DNA of 15,186 bases from Acidobacteriota bacterium (GTDB lineage: Bacteria; Acidobacteriota; UBA4820; DSQY01), in the NCBI GenBank assembly GCA_022759065.1, contig JAEMPZ010000102.1:2555-17740 (forward strand), written 5' to 3'. The notes below the pieces were generated by a model, which did no database searches, was not told the DNA's origin, and worked only from the letters and a program-made list of their open reading frames with translations. Made by a program: the position numbers and the translations under genes. Below, piece by piece: positions 14,999-15,186 of this stretch; within the stretch, counting starts at the first letter, position 1; each line of letters opens with the position of its first letter.

Positions 14999-15131
14999 GG
15001 CGTGAGACGTAAGACGATAGACGTAAGACGTGAGACGATAGACGTAAGACGTAAAAGAAGAAAGAAGTACCACCACGTCTAACTTCTAACTTCTCACGTC
15101 TAACGTCTGACTTCTAACTTCTAACGTCTTA
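14999..15131. repeat. Two inverted 7-bp-repeat arms at the window end
   Basis: The left arm has eight units at 14999-15054 (GGCGTGA, GACGTAA, GACGATA, GACGTAA, GACGTGA, GACGATA, GACGTAA, GACGTAA). A 21-base purine-rich spacer follows, then eight units at 15076-15131 (CGTCTAA, CTTCTAA, CTTCTCA, CGTCTAA, CGTCTGA, CTTCTAA, CTTCTAA, CGTCTTA). The arms have the same unit number and are imperfect inverted copies (GACGTAA against GACGTTA after rotation). No gene is seen between 14883 and the window end. Confidence 0.87.
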
Positions 15132-15137
15132 CCCTTT

Positions 15138-15178
15138 ACCCTTGGCTTGCCTTGGTGCCTTGGCGCCTTGGTGGTATA
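15138..15178. repeat. CCTTGG-rich flank with inverted copy of the 14-bp motif
   Basis: Repeated CTTGG and GCCTTGG words at 15141-15171 end in CTTGGCGCCTTGGT (15159-15172), the exact reverse complement of 7906-7919. ACCCTTGGC at 15138-15146 also recurs at 7417-7425. From memory, similar 'accaaggcgccaag'-type words occur between genes in many environmental bacterial assemblies; this was not searched. Confidence 0.7.
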
Positions 15179-15186
15179 CTTAAAAC

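Noticed and set aside
14907..15131. CRISPR array or origin iterons
   Set aside because: Seven-bp units without spacers are too short for CRISPR, and no dnaA, DnaA boxes or plasmid replication gene is present to support an origin.

Overview
The window is about 15.2 kb of gene-dense bacterial chromosome, fairly GC-rich. It carries core housekeeping genes (gltX, lon, rpsO, pnp, murA, folA, aroK), clear Shine-Dalgarno sites, sigma70-like promoters, GTG and TTG starts, and several ATGA stop/start overlaps. No phage, plasmid, transposase, rRNA, tRNA or CRISPR signal was seen. The sequence does not fix a phylum. Compact operons separated by word-like intergenic repeats suggest an uncultured environmental lineage, but that is only an impression.

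Layout. (1) 3-1412, minus: gltX. (2) 1413-2004: gene-free, with a tandem array of fifteen 21-bp units (1482-1796) and then short 7-bp repeats. (3) 2005-4371, minus: lon. (4) 4372-4779: a divergent intergenic region with strong hairpins and the rpsO promoter. (5) 4780-7305, plus: rpsO-pnp. (6) 7306-7513: 8-bp repeats, then a consensus-like promoter for a stand-alone response regulator (7514-7894, plus). (7) 7895-8141: convergent intergenic region with an inverted pair of 7-bp-repeat arms. (8) 8142-14882, minus: an eight-gene tight operon read murA, fused prenol kinase/DUF92, UbiA prenyltransferase, folA, zinc-independent oxidoreductase, aroK, metallophosphoesterase, 85-aa conserved protein. (9) 14883-15186: three 7-bp-repeat arrays upstream of murA.

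The most interesting gene content is the junction of a 491-aa membrane protein and a UbiA prenyltransferase. The N-terminal half resembles the CTP-dependent dolichol/phytol kinase family (SEC59/VTE5). The C-terminal half resembles DUF92/TMEM19 (the VTE6 phytyl-phosphate kinase family). The next gene, overlapping by 4 nt, encodes a UbiA enzyme whose two Asp-rich motifs are intact. Together they could take a free polyprenol to its monophosphate, then its diphosphate, and attach it to an acceptor: a complete prenol-salvage and prenyl-transfer module in two genes, co-transcribed with murA.

The most interesting non-coding signal is that most gaps of 200 bp or more contain degenerate tandem arrays with a 7-bp (once 8-bp) period. 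They are often arranged as two inverted arms and share side motifs, including a 14-bp sequence that occurs exactly in two gaps in opposite orientation. They look like one family of composite intergenic repeats with variable words.
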